A stretch of 49,683 nt of DNA from Syntrophobacterales bacterium (GTDB taxonomy: Bacteria; Desulfobacterota; Desulfobaccia; Desulfobaccales; 0-14-0-80-60-11): contig JAGVAH010000040.1 of NCBI GenBank assembly GCA_020060385.1, forward strand, positions 1 through 49,683, in the 5' to 3' direction. Within the stretch, counting starts at the first letter, position 1. The number at the start of each line of letters is the position of its first letter. This document shows positions 40,453-47,895 of this stretch, in pieces. The position numbers and the translations under genes were made by a program. The notes beneath the pieces are model-generated. The model did no database searches and was not told where the DNA came from. It saw only the letters and a program-made list of their open reading frames with translations.

Positions 40453-41616
40453 CTAGCCCTTGAAGACCTCGGCCGGTTCCAGCTTCATGACCTTGCGGAT
40501 ACTGAAGAGCGCGGCCAGGAGCACGATGAGCAGCACGGCCGTGCCGCTCCCCAGGAGCAACTGCCAGTTGAGATGCATGGTGAGGTCATTGCTGTGGAGG
40601 GTGGCCGCGGCAAAGACGCCGCAAATGCCGGCCCCCAGGCCAAAGCCGATGAAGCCCACCAGCAGGGCCTGGAGCATGATCATCCGCAAGAGCAGGCGGT
40701 CGGTGGTGCCCATGGCCTTGTAGACCCCGAAGTAACGCAAATTGTCCAGGGTGAAGTTGTAGAATATCTGGCCGGTGACCGCCGCGCCCACAATAAAGCC
40801 GATGATGACCACGAAGCCGAAATTGACGAGGATATTGGTATTATTAAGGAAATACTGCAAAGACTTCTCCTTGAACTCCTCTGCGGTATAAGCGGCCAGG
40901 CCGGTCTGCCGGGAGATGCGCCGGGCCACGGCCCGGGGCGCTTCCCCGGCCTTGGATTTGACCAGGATGAAAGAGAGGAGCTTGCGTTCACTCAGGGCAT
41001 AATTCTTGGCCCGGTTGTAGGTAGTATAGAGTATGGGCTGGGACTGAAAAGTGGGGGTCCCCCGGGCGATGCCCACCACGGTGGCCCGCTTGTCATTGAT
41101 CTCCAGCACGTCGCCGATCTTCAGGGGAATGGACTTGCCCCCTGGCGCGGCCGCGGCCTTGGCCAACCGGCCCCTGGCGCCGTCTTCATTGACGATAACG
41201 CTGTCCGGCAGGCGCAAGTCGGCCAGCCGGCCCTCAATCATGACCGCGGGGCCGCCGATAAGGGTGGCGTCATCAAGGCCGATCATGATACTCCCCACCG
41301 TCTCGCCGTTGGCCAGGCGGACGCGCTGGTTGCCCTTATAAAGGGGCATGGCCCACTCCACGCCCTGGACGCCCCGCACCTGATAGAGCTGGGTGTCCAG
41401 GAGGGGCTTGGAGTCCTCGATGAATTGCACCTTGGGGTCCATGACCCAGATGTCCGGCAGATTGATGTCGGAAATGAAGCTATAGGTGTGGCTCAAAATG
41501 GAAATCAAGATGCCCGGCTGCTGGATCATGATGAGGGAGGCCAGGGCAATGCCGGTAATGATGCCCAGATACTTCCCCCGATCCCCAAAGAGCATTTTCA
41601 AGGCGATATGAAGCAC
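40453..41616 (-). CDS. FtsX/DevC-like ABC transporter permease
   Basis: A 387-residue membrane protein with one N-terminal transmembrane helix (YLGIITGIALASLIMIQQPG), a large periplasmic domain (residues ~40-260) and three C-terminal helices (LVNFGFVVIIGFIVGAAVTG, ALLVGFIGFGLGAGICGVF and VLLIVLLAALFSI regions), the topology of FtsX/MacB/DevC exporters. It closes the ATPase-adaptor-channel set, so the four genes form a mechanotransmission-type efflux system. As first gene of the operon it should lie behind the promoter, somewhere in the repeat-rich 41617-42490 gap. Confidence 0.9.
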   Translation of the reverse strand: MLHIALKMLFGDRGKYLGIITGIALASLIMIQQPGILISILSHTYSFISDINLPDIWVMDPKVQFIEDSKPLLDTQLYQVRGVQGVEWAMPLYKGNQRVRLANGETVGSIMIGLDDATLIGGPAVMIEGRLADLRLPDSVIVNEDGARGRLAKAAAAPGGKSIPLKIGDVLEINDKRATVVGIARGTPTFQSQPILYTTYNRAKNYALSERKLLSFILVKSKAGEAPRAVARRISRQTGLAAYTAEEFKEKSLQYFLNNTNILVNFGFVVIIGFIVGAAVTGQIFYNFTLDNLRYFGVYKAMGTTDRLLLRMIMLQALLVGFIGFGLGAGICGVFAAATLHSNDLTMHLNWQLLLGSGTAVLLIVLLAALFSIRKVMKLEPAEVFKG

Positions 41617-41739
41617 GAAGATTGTCTCCTATTCTGCAGCCGCGGGTTATCAGAAGAAAAACCGGAAAGCAGCTTTATCCAGCCGGGAAATTCTGCAGTA
41701 CCACTAGCAGCTATGGCAAAGCCTCCTTATCTGCCCATT

Positions 41740-41811
41740 TGTCATTCTGAGCGAAGCGAAGAATCTAGTAATTTCAATGACTAGACCCTTCACCTGCGGC
41801 TCAGGGTGACA
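41740..41811. repeat. TGTCATTCTGAG inverted-repeat element
   Basis: TGTCATTCTGAGCGAAGCG at the left and CGGCTCAGGGTGACA at the right; the right terminal arm has diverged from TCAGAATGACA. Confidence 0.75.
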
Positions 41812-42055
41812 AGGTAAATAGGTTTGGCAATAGCGTCTAATACCCCTAGCGGGACTATTATTCTGCCACTTTAAACCTGGGCCTGGGCTCTGGGGGGCTG
41901 CGCCTTTGACTATCCCCGCGGCTAAAGGAACTGTAGCAGGCAACTTTGGAGAAAATATGGAGATCCTATGAATTGAATGTGCAGGCGGCCCAGTCTGGTT
42001 GACCGGGGGGTGGGGCAGAGGCCGCGCCGGGGATGACCTTTACGGGTTTAGGGGT

Positions 42056-42177
42056 GAAACCCTGTCCCCGTCAAAAAGCATTAAAATGTGGGGGCGAATC
42101 TGGTATCCGCCCAGTGCGGGCGGGCGAACACCAGGTTCGCCCCTGCAAAAGAATTGCTGTTGGATTGCGGTTTGGTA
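42056..42177. mobile_element. MITE-like element, copy d (degenerate left end)
   Basis: Right arm GGATTGCGGTTTGGTA matches the family; the left arm (CCTGTCCCCGTCAAAAAGCA) is degenerate. Interior GGGGCGAATCTGGTATCCGCC and GGGCGAACACCAGGTTCGCCC are conserved. Confidence 0.8.
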
Positions 42178-42295
42178 CCAAGTCGCAATCTAATGACGAG
42201 GAATCGTAGGGGCGGACCCATGTGTCCGCCCTAAAAAGGGGGCACACGCGGGTGCGCCCCTACAGAAAAATTGCCGTTAGATTGCGACTTGGTAT
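42176..42295. mobile_element. MITE-like element, copy c, abutting copy d
   Basis: TACCAAGTCGCAATC at the left and GATTGCGACTTGGTA at the right are perfect 15-bp inverted repeats. The left end shares the bases TA with copy d, so the two elements meet head to tail. The interior hairpins differ (GGGGCGGACCCATGTGTCCGCCC). Confidence 0.88.
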
Positions 42296-42322
42296 GAGAA
42301 CTCTGTGAAAGTCCTTATAATT

Positions 42323-42413
42323 TGTCATTCTGAGGGAGCGGAGCGACCGAAGAATCTCGCATTAACTGTAAATACGAGATTCTTCACTGCGCTTCGCTCC
42401 GTTCAGAATGACA
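42323..42413. repeat. TGTCATTCTGAG inverted-repeat element
   Basis: TGTCATTCTGAGGGAGCGG and GCGCTTCGCTCCGTTCAG with terminal AATGACA; the inner arms include CGAAGAATCTCG and CGAGATTCTTC. Close to the copy at 10934-11021. Confidence 0.87.
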
Positions 42414-42490
42414 GAAGAGAGATGTGCCCAGAGGTCTCGATTTGCTATCAAAGGCAGGCTCTTGTTCCCCTGCTTAAGGGGCACTCCCCG

Positions 42491-44098
42491 TTACCGGGCT
42501 TTCTTCAGGGCTGCGAACAGGGCCATCACCCGGGCCGCGGCGCCGCTGGCCTGGCAGACGGTTTCGGAGATATCCTTGGGCCCCTGGCTGGTCCCCGCCA
42601 GAAATACCCCGGGGGTGGAGGATTCCAGGGGATGGAGGATGGCATGGCGGGGCCGAAAAAAGCCGCTGGCGTCCCTCTCCGGGGGGCCATCGTGGAATGG
42701 CAGCGATGCTGAGGGGGCTTTAAGCCCCACCGCCAACACCGCCAGGTCCACGACTAGTTCCCGGCGGCCGCCCTGGAGCAGGTCTTCGTAGCAGACCACC
42801 GCCCTACCCTCCCCGTCTTCTTTAATCAACCCCGGCAAACCCTTGATAAAGCGGACCCCCGCCCGTTGGGCCCGGCGGTACAGCTCTTCGAAACCCTTGC
42901 CCGAGGTGCGGAGATCATTGTAGAAGATGGTCACCCCGGCCCCAGGCTGGTGCTCCAGGGCAATCACCGCCTCCTTGATGGACGCGGTGCAGCAATACCC
43001 GGAACAGTAGGGGAGAAAACGGCGGTCCCGGGAGCCCACACATTGGATGAAGGCCAGGCTCTCCACCTCCCGGCCCTGGACGGTGACCAGCGCCCCCTGG
43101 GTGGGCCCGGTGGCGCAGATCAGGCGCTCATACTCCAGGTTGGTGATCACCCCGGGGATGCGGCCATAACCGTATTCGCTTTTGATGGAGGGATCAAAGG
43201 GCTTGGCGCCGGTGGCCAGGACGATGGCCCCCACCCGAAGGCGCCGGGAACGGGGCGCGTCTTTCAGCTTGATGGCCCCCCGGTCGCAGGCCTCGGCGCA
43301 CATACGGCAGTCAATACAAAAATCCTTTTCAATGGTGGAGCGCAAAGGCACGGACTGTTCGAAGATGATGCGGATGCATTTCCGGGGCTTGAGCCCCAGG
43401 TTCCAGCGGCTGGGGACAATCACCGGACAGACTGCGGCGCAGCGGCCGCAGCCCACGCACTTGCTCATGTCCACAAAGCGGGGCTTCAGGGTCACCTCCA
43501 CCTGGAAGCTGCCGGCCTGGCCGGAGATCTGATCGATTTGGGCATAGGTCAGGAGTTCGATGCGGTCGTGGGTGGAAACCTCCACCAGCTTGGGCCCCAA
43601 GATGCAGATGGAGCAATCCAGGGTGGGGAAGGTCTTGTCCAGTTGGGCCATGGCGCCGCCGATGCTCAGGGAGGAATCGGCCAGGTACACCTGGTAACCG
43701 GCATTAGCCAGGTCCAGGGCCGCCTGGCAGCCTCCCACGCCGCCGCCAATGACCAACACCTCCTGGTGCAAAGGCGGAGTTGCCTGGGGACGCCCCCCCG
43801 GGCCCTCCAGGGCCAGCAGGATGACCCCCAGCGCCTCCTCCAGAGCGGCACAGCCCCGCACATTGATGATCTGCGGTTCTTTCTTAAGATGCCGGAACCA
43901 ACGGGCCTGGGCCGCAGCCTCGCAGGCCCCGAGCAGCCATTTGCCCTTTTTCCCCAACAGGGTGGACGCCTGTTTGAGGCCCACGGGCGTGCACACGGGC
44001 GGGGTTAGGTGCACCTGGCAGCCCCCGGCGGCCAGCTGCCGCACCATCTCCGGCAGGTCAAAGGGAATCTCCGGGCACTGGCAAAGGAGCAGCTTCAT
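42491..44098 (-). CDS. HdrA-like FAD/iron-sulfur protein (QmoA/HdrA family)
   Basis: A 535-residue flavoprotein. A Cys-poor N-terminal region (residues ~1-105) precedes the FAD-binding GGGVGGCQAALDLANAG (about 114), the HdrA-specific PTLDCSICILGPKLVEV (about 159), a ferredoxin pair CVGCGRCAAVCP (about 211) and CIDCRMCAEACD (about 259), and the second FAD segments IVLATGAKPFDP and FLAGTSQGPKDISETVCQASGAAA. In HdrA this FAD bifurcates electrons; in QmoA it links APS reductase to quinone. Here the partners are the HdrA-MvhD-like protein and polyferredoxin upstream. The ATG at 44098 overlaps the stop of that neighbour (ATGA). Confidence 0.9.
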   Translation of the reverse strand: MKLLLCQCPEIPFDLPEMVRQLAAGGCQVHLTPPVCTPVGLKQASTLLGKKGKWLLGACEAAAQARWFRHLKKEPQIINVRGCAALEEALGVILLALEGPGGRPQATPPLHQEVLVIGGGVGGCQAALDLANAGYQVYLADSSLSIGGAMAQLDKTFPTLDCSICILGPKLVEVSTHDRIELLTYAQIDQISGQAGSFQVEVTLKPRFVDMSKCVGCGRCAAVCPVIVPSRWNLGLKPRKCIRIIFEQSVPLRSTIEKDFCIDCRMCAEACDRGAIKLKDAPRSRRLRVGAIVLATGAKPFDPSIKSEYGYGRIPGVITNLEYERLICATGPTQGALVTVQGREVESLAFIQCVGSRDRRFLPYCSGYCCTASIKEAVIALEHQPGAGVTIFYNDLRTSGKGFEELYRRAQRAGVRFIKGLPGLIKEDGEGRAVVCYEDLLQGGRRELVVDLAVLAVGLKAPSASLPFHDGPPERDASGFFRPRHAILHPLESSTPGVFLAGTSQGPKDISETVCQASGAAARVMALFAALKKAR

Positions 44099-46443
44099 GG
44101 CCCTTCCCCCTTTTCCCCGCCGGGCAATTGGGCGGCCATCTCCTGGACCACCCTTTGAAAGGCCCGGCCCTCGGTGGCGGAGATCCACTCCAGGCGCAGG
44201 CGGGCCGGGTCAATGCCTTTCTTCTCCAGCTTGGGCCGCAGCTTATCGATGCGCGTCTGGGCCTTGAGATTGCCGGAGAGGTAATGGCAGTCCCCCGGGG
44301 GGTGGCAGCCGGAGACCAGCACCTGGGCGGCCCCCATTTCGAAGGCATGGAGAATGAACTTGGGGTGGATGCGGCCGGCGCACATGGTGCGGATGATGCG
44401 GATGGCCGGGGAATACTGCATCCTGGAGACCCCGGCAAAGTCCGCGCCGGCATAAGAACACCAGTTGCAGCAGAAGACCAGGACCTTCTTTTCCGGCTCC
44501 GCGGCCAGGGCCGCGTCGATCTGGCTGAAAATCATCTCGTCGGTGAAGCCCCGGGCAATGAGCGCGCCGCTGGGACAGGCCCCAGCGCAGGCCCCGCAGC
44601 CTTTGCAGGCCGCCTCAATGATCCGGGCTTTTTGCTGCTTGCCTTCGCCTACCATCTGCACGGCTTGATAAGAGCATTCCTGGAGACAGGTGCCGCAGCC
44701 CACGCACTTTTCCTGGTCCACGGTGCAGATGACGCTGTCCAGGGTGATGGCCTCGTGGGCAAAGAGCCCCAGGACCTTGGCGGCCGCGCCGCTGGCCTGG
44801 GCCAGGGTCTCGGCCAGATCCTTGGGCCCCTGGCAGGCCCCGGCCAGAAAGACGCCGTCCAGGACCGTCTCCAGGGGCCTAAGCTTGGCGTGGGCTTCCA
44901 GGAAAAAGCCGTCATTGCCCGTGGGCAGTCGCAATGCTTCCTTCAAAGGCAGGCCGTTTCCCGGCGTCATGCCCACGGCCAGGACCGCCAAATCCAGGCG
45001 GTCTTCGCCTGCACAGCCCATAAGTTCGTTGTTGGCCCTAAGGACCAGCCGGCCCTCCCCATTCTGGCTGATGCCCCCCACCTCTCCCTTAATAAAGAGG
45101 ATGCCCGCTTCCCGGGCCCGGGTATAAAGCTCTTCCCAGCCCTTTTTGGTGGTACGGATATCCCGGTAATAGATGCGGATGCGGGCCTCCGGGAAACGTT
45201 CTTTCAGTTCCAGAGCCTGCTTCAGGGCGGTGGGGCAGCAGACCCGGGAGCAATAGCGGTTCCCCTCTTCCTCCCGGGAGCCCACGCAGAGGACAAAGGC
45301 CGCATCCTGGGGGGCAACTTCCCTGCCGGCCACCAGAAACTTGCCCCCGGTGGGACCATAAGGGTCCAGCAGCCTCTCCAGGGCCACGGTTGTGAGGACG
45401 TTATCCAGGGCGGCCCAGGATTCGTAGCGGCTTTCCTGGGGCGCAAAGGGGAGAAAGCCGGTGGCCACCACCATGGCCCCCACCTCAAGGGTTTCGAGGG
45501 TCTCACGTGCTGCCAAATCTAGGGCCTGCCGGGGACAGGCCGGCACGCACAAGCCGCAGCCGTCACAGTGCTCCCGGTCCACCACATACCGGGCCGGAAA
45601 GGCCCGGGGGGAAGGAAGATAAATGGCTTTGCGCGGGCTTAGTCCCTCCTCCATCTCCGCGGGCACCACCTGGGGGCAGACCTGAGCGCAGGCTCCGCAC
45701 AGATCGCAGTCTCCGGTCACCACTGCCGGAGCCCGGCGCACGGTCACCTGAAAATTCCCCACGTAGCCGGAGACCGCGGTCACTTGGCTGGCGGTCAAGA
45801 CCCGGATGCCGGGATGGAGTGTCACTGCGGCCATCAAGGGATTGATCAGACTCAGCGCGGTTTCCCCTTCAGGAAAGGTGCGGTGCAGCTTGTTGGCCAT
45901 GCCCCCCAGGACGGGAGAGCGCTCCACCAGGACCACCGGAAAGCCCGCGTCGGCAATATCCAGGGCGGCCCGCAAACCCGCGGGCCCGCCGCCGATCACC
46001 AGGGCCTGCCGGGTCACCGGCACCTGCCGGGCCGGCAGGGGCTCGGCGAACCGCACCTTGGCCAGGCCCATGTTGATCAATTCCAGGGCCTTAACCTGCG
46101 CGGCCGCCGCTTCCTGGGCGTGCACCCAGGAGCACTGCTCCCTAATGTTGACCATTTCCAGGAGATAGGGATTGAGGCCGGATTCCACCAGCAGGCGGCG
46201 GAAAGTGGCTTCATGGAGCTTGGGGGAGCAGGCCGCCACCAGCAGGCGGTTCAGCTTATGCTTCTGGATATCCTTCTTGATTTCCAGTTGCCCGGCTTCG
46301 GAGCAGGTATAGAGATGATGGCGGCAGACCGCCACCCCCGGCAGTTTCTTCCCCTGGGCCTCCAGGGCTTCGGGGTCGAGGACCGCGGCAATATTCAGGC
46401 CGCAATGGCAGATATAGATTCCCAGGCGGAGTTCTTCAGTCAT
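44095..46443 (-). CDS. QmoB-like protein: HdrA-type FAD domain with C-terminal MvhD domain
   Basis: A 782-residue protein. The N-terminal HdrA domain has YICHCGLNIAAVLDP, CSPKLHEATFRRL and NIREQCSWVHAQE, typical of HdrA/QmoB cluster-binding domains. The FAD motif GGGPAGLRAALDIADAG follows (about 150), then 4Fe-4S pairs CDLCGACAQVCP (about 243) and CDGCGLCVPACP (about 294), and a second pair CVGCGTCLQECS and CKGCGACAGACP (about 579 and 610). Residues ~650-770 are an MvhD/FrhD-like delta domain: FCCNWCSYAGADFAGVSRMQY and GCHPPGDCHYLSGN. This fusion is the QmoB architecture. The HdrA hallmark DCSxCIL is absent here and present in the neighbour, so the two HdrA-like proteins differ in role. Confidence 0.92.
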   Translation of the reverse strand: MTEELRLGIYICHCGLNIAAVLDPEALEAQGKKLPGVAVCRHHLYTCSEAGQLEIKKDIQKHKLNRLLVAACSPKLHEATFRRLLVESGLNPYLLEMVNIREQCSWVHAQEAAAAQVKALELINMGLAKVRFAEPLPARQVPVTRQALVIGGGPAGLRAALDIADAGFPVVLVERSPVLGGMANKLHRTFPEGETALSLINPLMAAVTLHPGIRVLTASQVTAVSGYVGNFQVTVRRAPAVVTGDCDLCGACAQVCPQVVPAEMEEGLSPRKAIYLPSPRAFPARYVVDREHCDGCGLCVPACPRQALDLAARETLETLEVGAMVVATGFLPFAPQESRYESWAALDNVLTTVALERLLDPYGPTGGKFLVAGREVAPQDAAFVLCVGSREEEGNRYCSRVCCPTALKQALELKERFPEARIRIYYRDIRTTKKGWEELYTRAREAGILFIKGEVGGISQNGEGRLVLRANNELMGCAGEDRLDLAVLAVGMTPGNGLPLKEALRLPTGNDGFFLEAHAKLRPLETVLDGVFLAGACQGPKDLAETLAQASGAAAKVLGLFAHEAITLDSVICTVDQEKCVGCGTCLQECSYQAVQMVGEGKQQKARIIEAACKGCGACAGACPSGALIARGFTDEMIFSQIDAALAAEPEKKVLVFCCNWCSYAGADFAGVSRMQYSPAIRIIRTMCAGRIHPKFILHAFEMGAAQVLVSGCHPPGDCHYLSGNLKAQTRIDKLRPKLEKKGIDPARLRLEWISATEGRAFQRVVQEMAAQLPGGEKGEGP

Positions 46444-46475
46444 ATTTACAGCTATCAGCTTGCAGCTTGCAGCGT

Positions 46476-47321
46476 TTAGTCATTACCCACCAACTTGGTT
46501 ACCGCCTCCGCCCAGGCCTGGGAAAACTTGCCGGGCGTGGCCACCACTTCCTTTCTGATCAGGGTGATGGCCTCCTCGTCGCAGATGTTGCGGCAAACCC
46601 CGCAGTAGCTGCACCGGTCCACCTTGAGGAAGACCCGGTCGCCCTCCCGGACGATGGCCTTCACGGGGCAGAGGTCGATGCATTTCCGGCAATCCGGCGG
46701 GCACTTCCGGTCATCAATAATCACTTCTCCGGCAAATTGGGGGTTGACCTCAATGGAATCATACCGGCACACCCCCAGGCACTGGGTGCACCGCAGGCAA
46801 AAATCGGGCTGGGGCAGGGTCTGCCCTCCGGTCTCGTCCAGAACGATGGCCTGGCGCGGACAGGCCTCCAGACACTTGTGGCAATGCTTGGGGCACTCTT
46901 CCAGGGCGTTGGTGATCAACTGCAACTGCTGGCGGCACCAGTGGACTTCCCCTTCGGGCTGGGGGGGGCAGGGTTCCGGGCACTTGCTTTTGTCCATCTG
47001 CATCTTGGGCAGGAAGGGGGCCAACCCTTGATTGGCGGCCATGATGGCCTTAGCCTGGCCGTTATAGGTCAGGGTCACCGCCCCCAGGGGGCAGAAATGG
47101 GCGCAGACCTCGCAAAGCACGCAGCGCCGGGGGTCGATGTCGATGTCCAGGTCGGTCTCCCCGGGGATGATGGTCACCGCCTGCCGGGGGCAGACCAGGG
47201 AGCAGATGTCGCATTTGATGCAGACCTGTTTATCCAGGCGCAGCTGCACCTGCTCCACGTACATCTTGAGGGTCAATTCCAGGCTGTTGGCCTTTTCCCG
47301 TTTGCTTACCTGGGGAAACAT
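46476..47321 (-). CDS. polyferredoxin with six [4Fe-4S] motifs
   Basis: A 281-residue protein with six cysteine quartets: CIKCDICSLVCP, CVLCEVCAHFCP, CPKHCHKCLEACP, CLRCTQCLGVCR, CPPDCRKCIDLCP and CSYCGVCRNICD. Motifs 3 and 5 have a CX3CX2C spacing rather than the usual CX2CX2C. Extra cysteines (CPEPC and HWC) lie between the second and third, so a seventh cluster is possible. No membrane helix is visible; it should be a soluble electron wire, like MvhB or FwdF-type polyferredoxins, linking the HdrA-like proteins. It lies 32 bases before the QmoB-like gene. Confidence 0.9.
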   Translation of the reverse strand: MFPQVSKREKANSLELTLKMYVEQVQLRLDKQVCIKCDICSLVCPRQAVTIIPGETDLDIDIDPRRCVLCEVCAHFCPLGAVTLTYNGQAKAIMAANQGLAPFLPKMQMDKSKCPEPCPPQPEGEVHWCRQQLQLITNALEECPKHCHKCLEACPRQAIVLDETGGQTLPQPDFCLRCTQCLGVCRYDSIEVNPQFAGEVIIDDRKCPPDCRKCIDLCPVKAIVREGDRVFLKVDRCSYCGVCRNICDEEAITLIRKEVVATPGKFSQAWAEAVTKLVGND

Positions 47322-47387
47322 AGGCTCCCTAAATCCCGTAAAGCACCAGTATGCCCGTCAATACGGCTTTTTTTGCAGCCCGGGCAA

Positions 47388-47816
47388 TTATTTCTCTTTT
47401 CCCTGGGTTTCCAGGCGGCGGTGAAATTCCCGGGCTTTATACCGGAGTTGCCGCCGGCGCAGTCGGGCCTTCAGATCCGGGAACTCCACCATCAAAAAGT
47501 CGAATTTATCGCAGGGCTTCAGGTCCGGGCACTGGTAACAATGGTCCACCCCCCGGGCCAGGGCGCAGCGGCGAATGGGGCAATCCTCATGGCCCCGGCC
47601 ATTCTTGCAGCCCGGACACTCCCCGTGGGTCTGGAACCATTCCAGGCCCTTGCGCAGTTCCCCGAAACTAAAACCTTCCTCCCCGGGGAAACAATGGAGC
47701 CACCAGTTGCTCCGGAAGCGGCGCAGGTATTCCTGGAGCTGGGTGACCGTTTTTAAAAACGCGGGGTTGCCCAGTTGGCAATCGTCACATAAACCGCAAA
47801 AACTTGCCCTCAACAT
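47388..47816 (-). CDS. DUF3795 cysteine-rich protein
   Basis: A 142-residue protein with paired cysteines: FCGLCDDCQLG at the N-terminus, CPGCKNGRGHEDCPIRRCA in the centre and CYQCPDLKPCDKF after it, the pattern of DUF3795 proteins. The Cys pairs suggest bound zinc or an iron-sulfur cluster. No signal peptide. It sits between the HdrA tandem protein and the polyferredoxin on the same strand, with gaps of ~65-80 bp, so it is likely part of the redox operon; its role is unknown. Confidence 0.85.
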   Translation of the reverse strand: MLRASFCGLCDDCQLGNPAFLKTVTQLQEYLRRFRSNWWLHCFPGEEGFSFGELRKGLEWFQTHGECPGCKNGRGHEDCPIRRCALARGVDHCYQCPDLKPCDKFDFLMVEFPDLKARLRRRQLRYKAREFHRRLETQGKEK

Positions 47817-47895
47817 GGCTTTCTCCCCTAGCGGTTACTATCCCGGGGCCTGCCGGCAAGCCCCGGCGCCGCTAAGCTTTTTGTGTTGCCCATTA

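Larger units (their letters stand above)
41617..42490. other. repeat-dense intergenic region, no gene
   Basis: Contains a TGTCATTCTGAG-type element at 41740-41811, two head-to-tail MITE-like elements at 42056-42177 and 42176-42295, and another TGTCATTCTGAG element at 42323-42413. The operon promoter for the exporter genes is probably within 41617-41740. No coding frame with bias is visible. Confidence 0.7.

Noticed and set aside
40573-41784. A 403-codon plus-strand frame under the ABC permease
   Set aside because: Antisense to a clear FtsX-like permease; the translation is His/Gly/Asp-rich without structure, typical of a shadow frame.
44128-45522. A 464-codon plus-strand frame under the QmoB-like gene
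   Set aside because: Antisense to a gene with full HdrA/MvhD motifs; no family signature on this strand.
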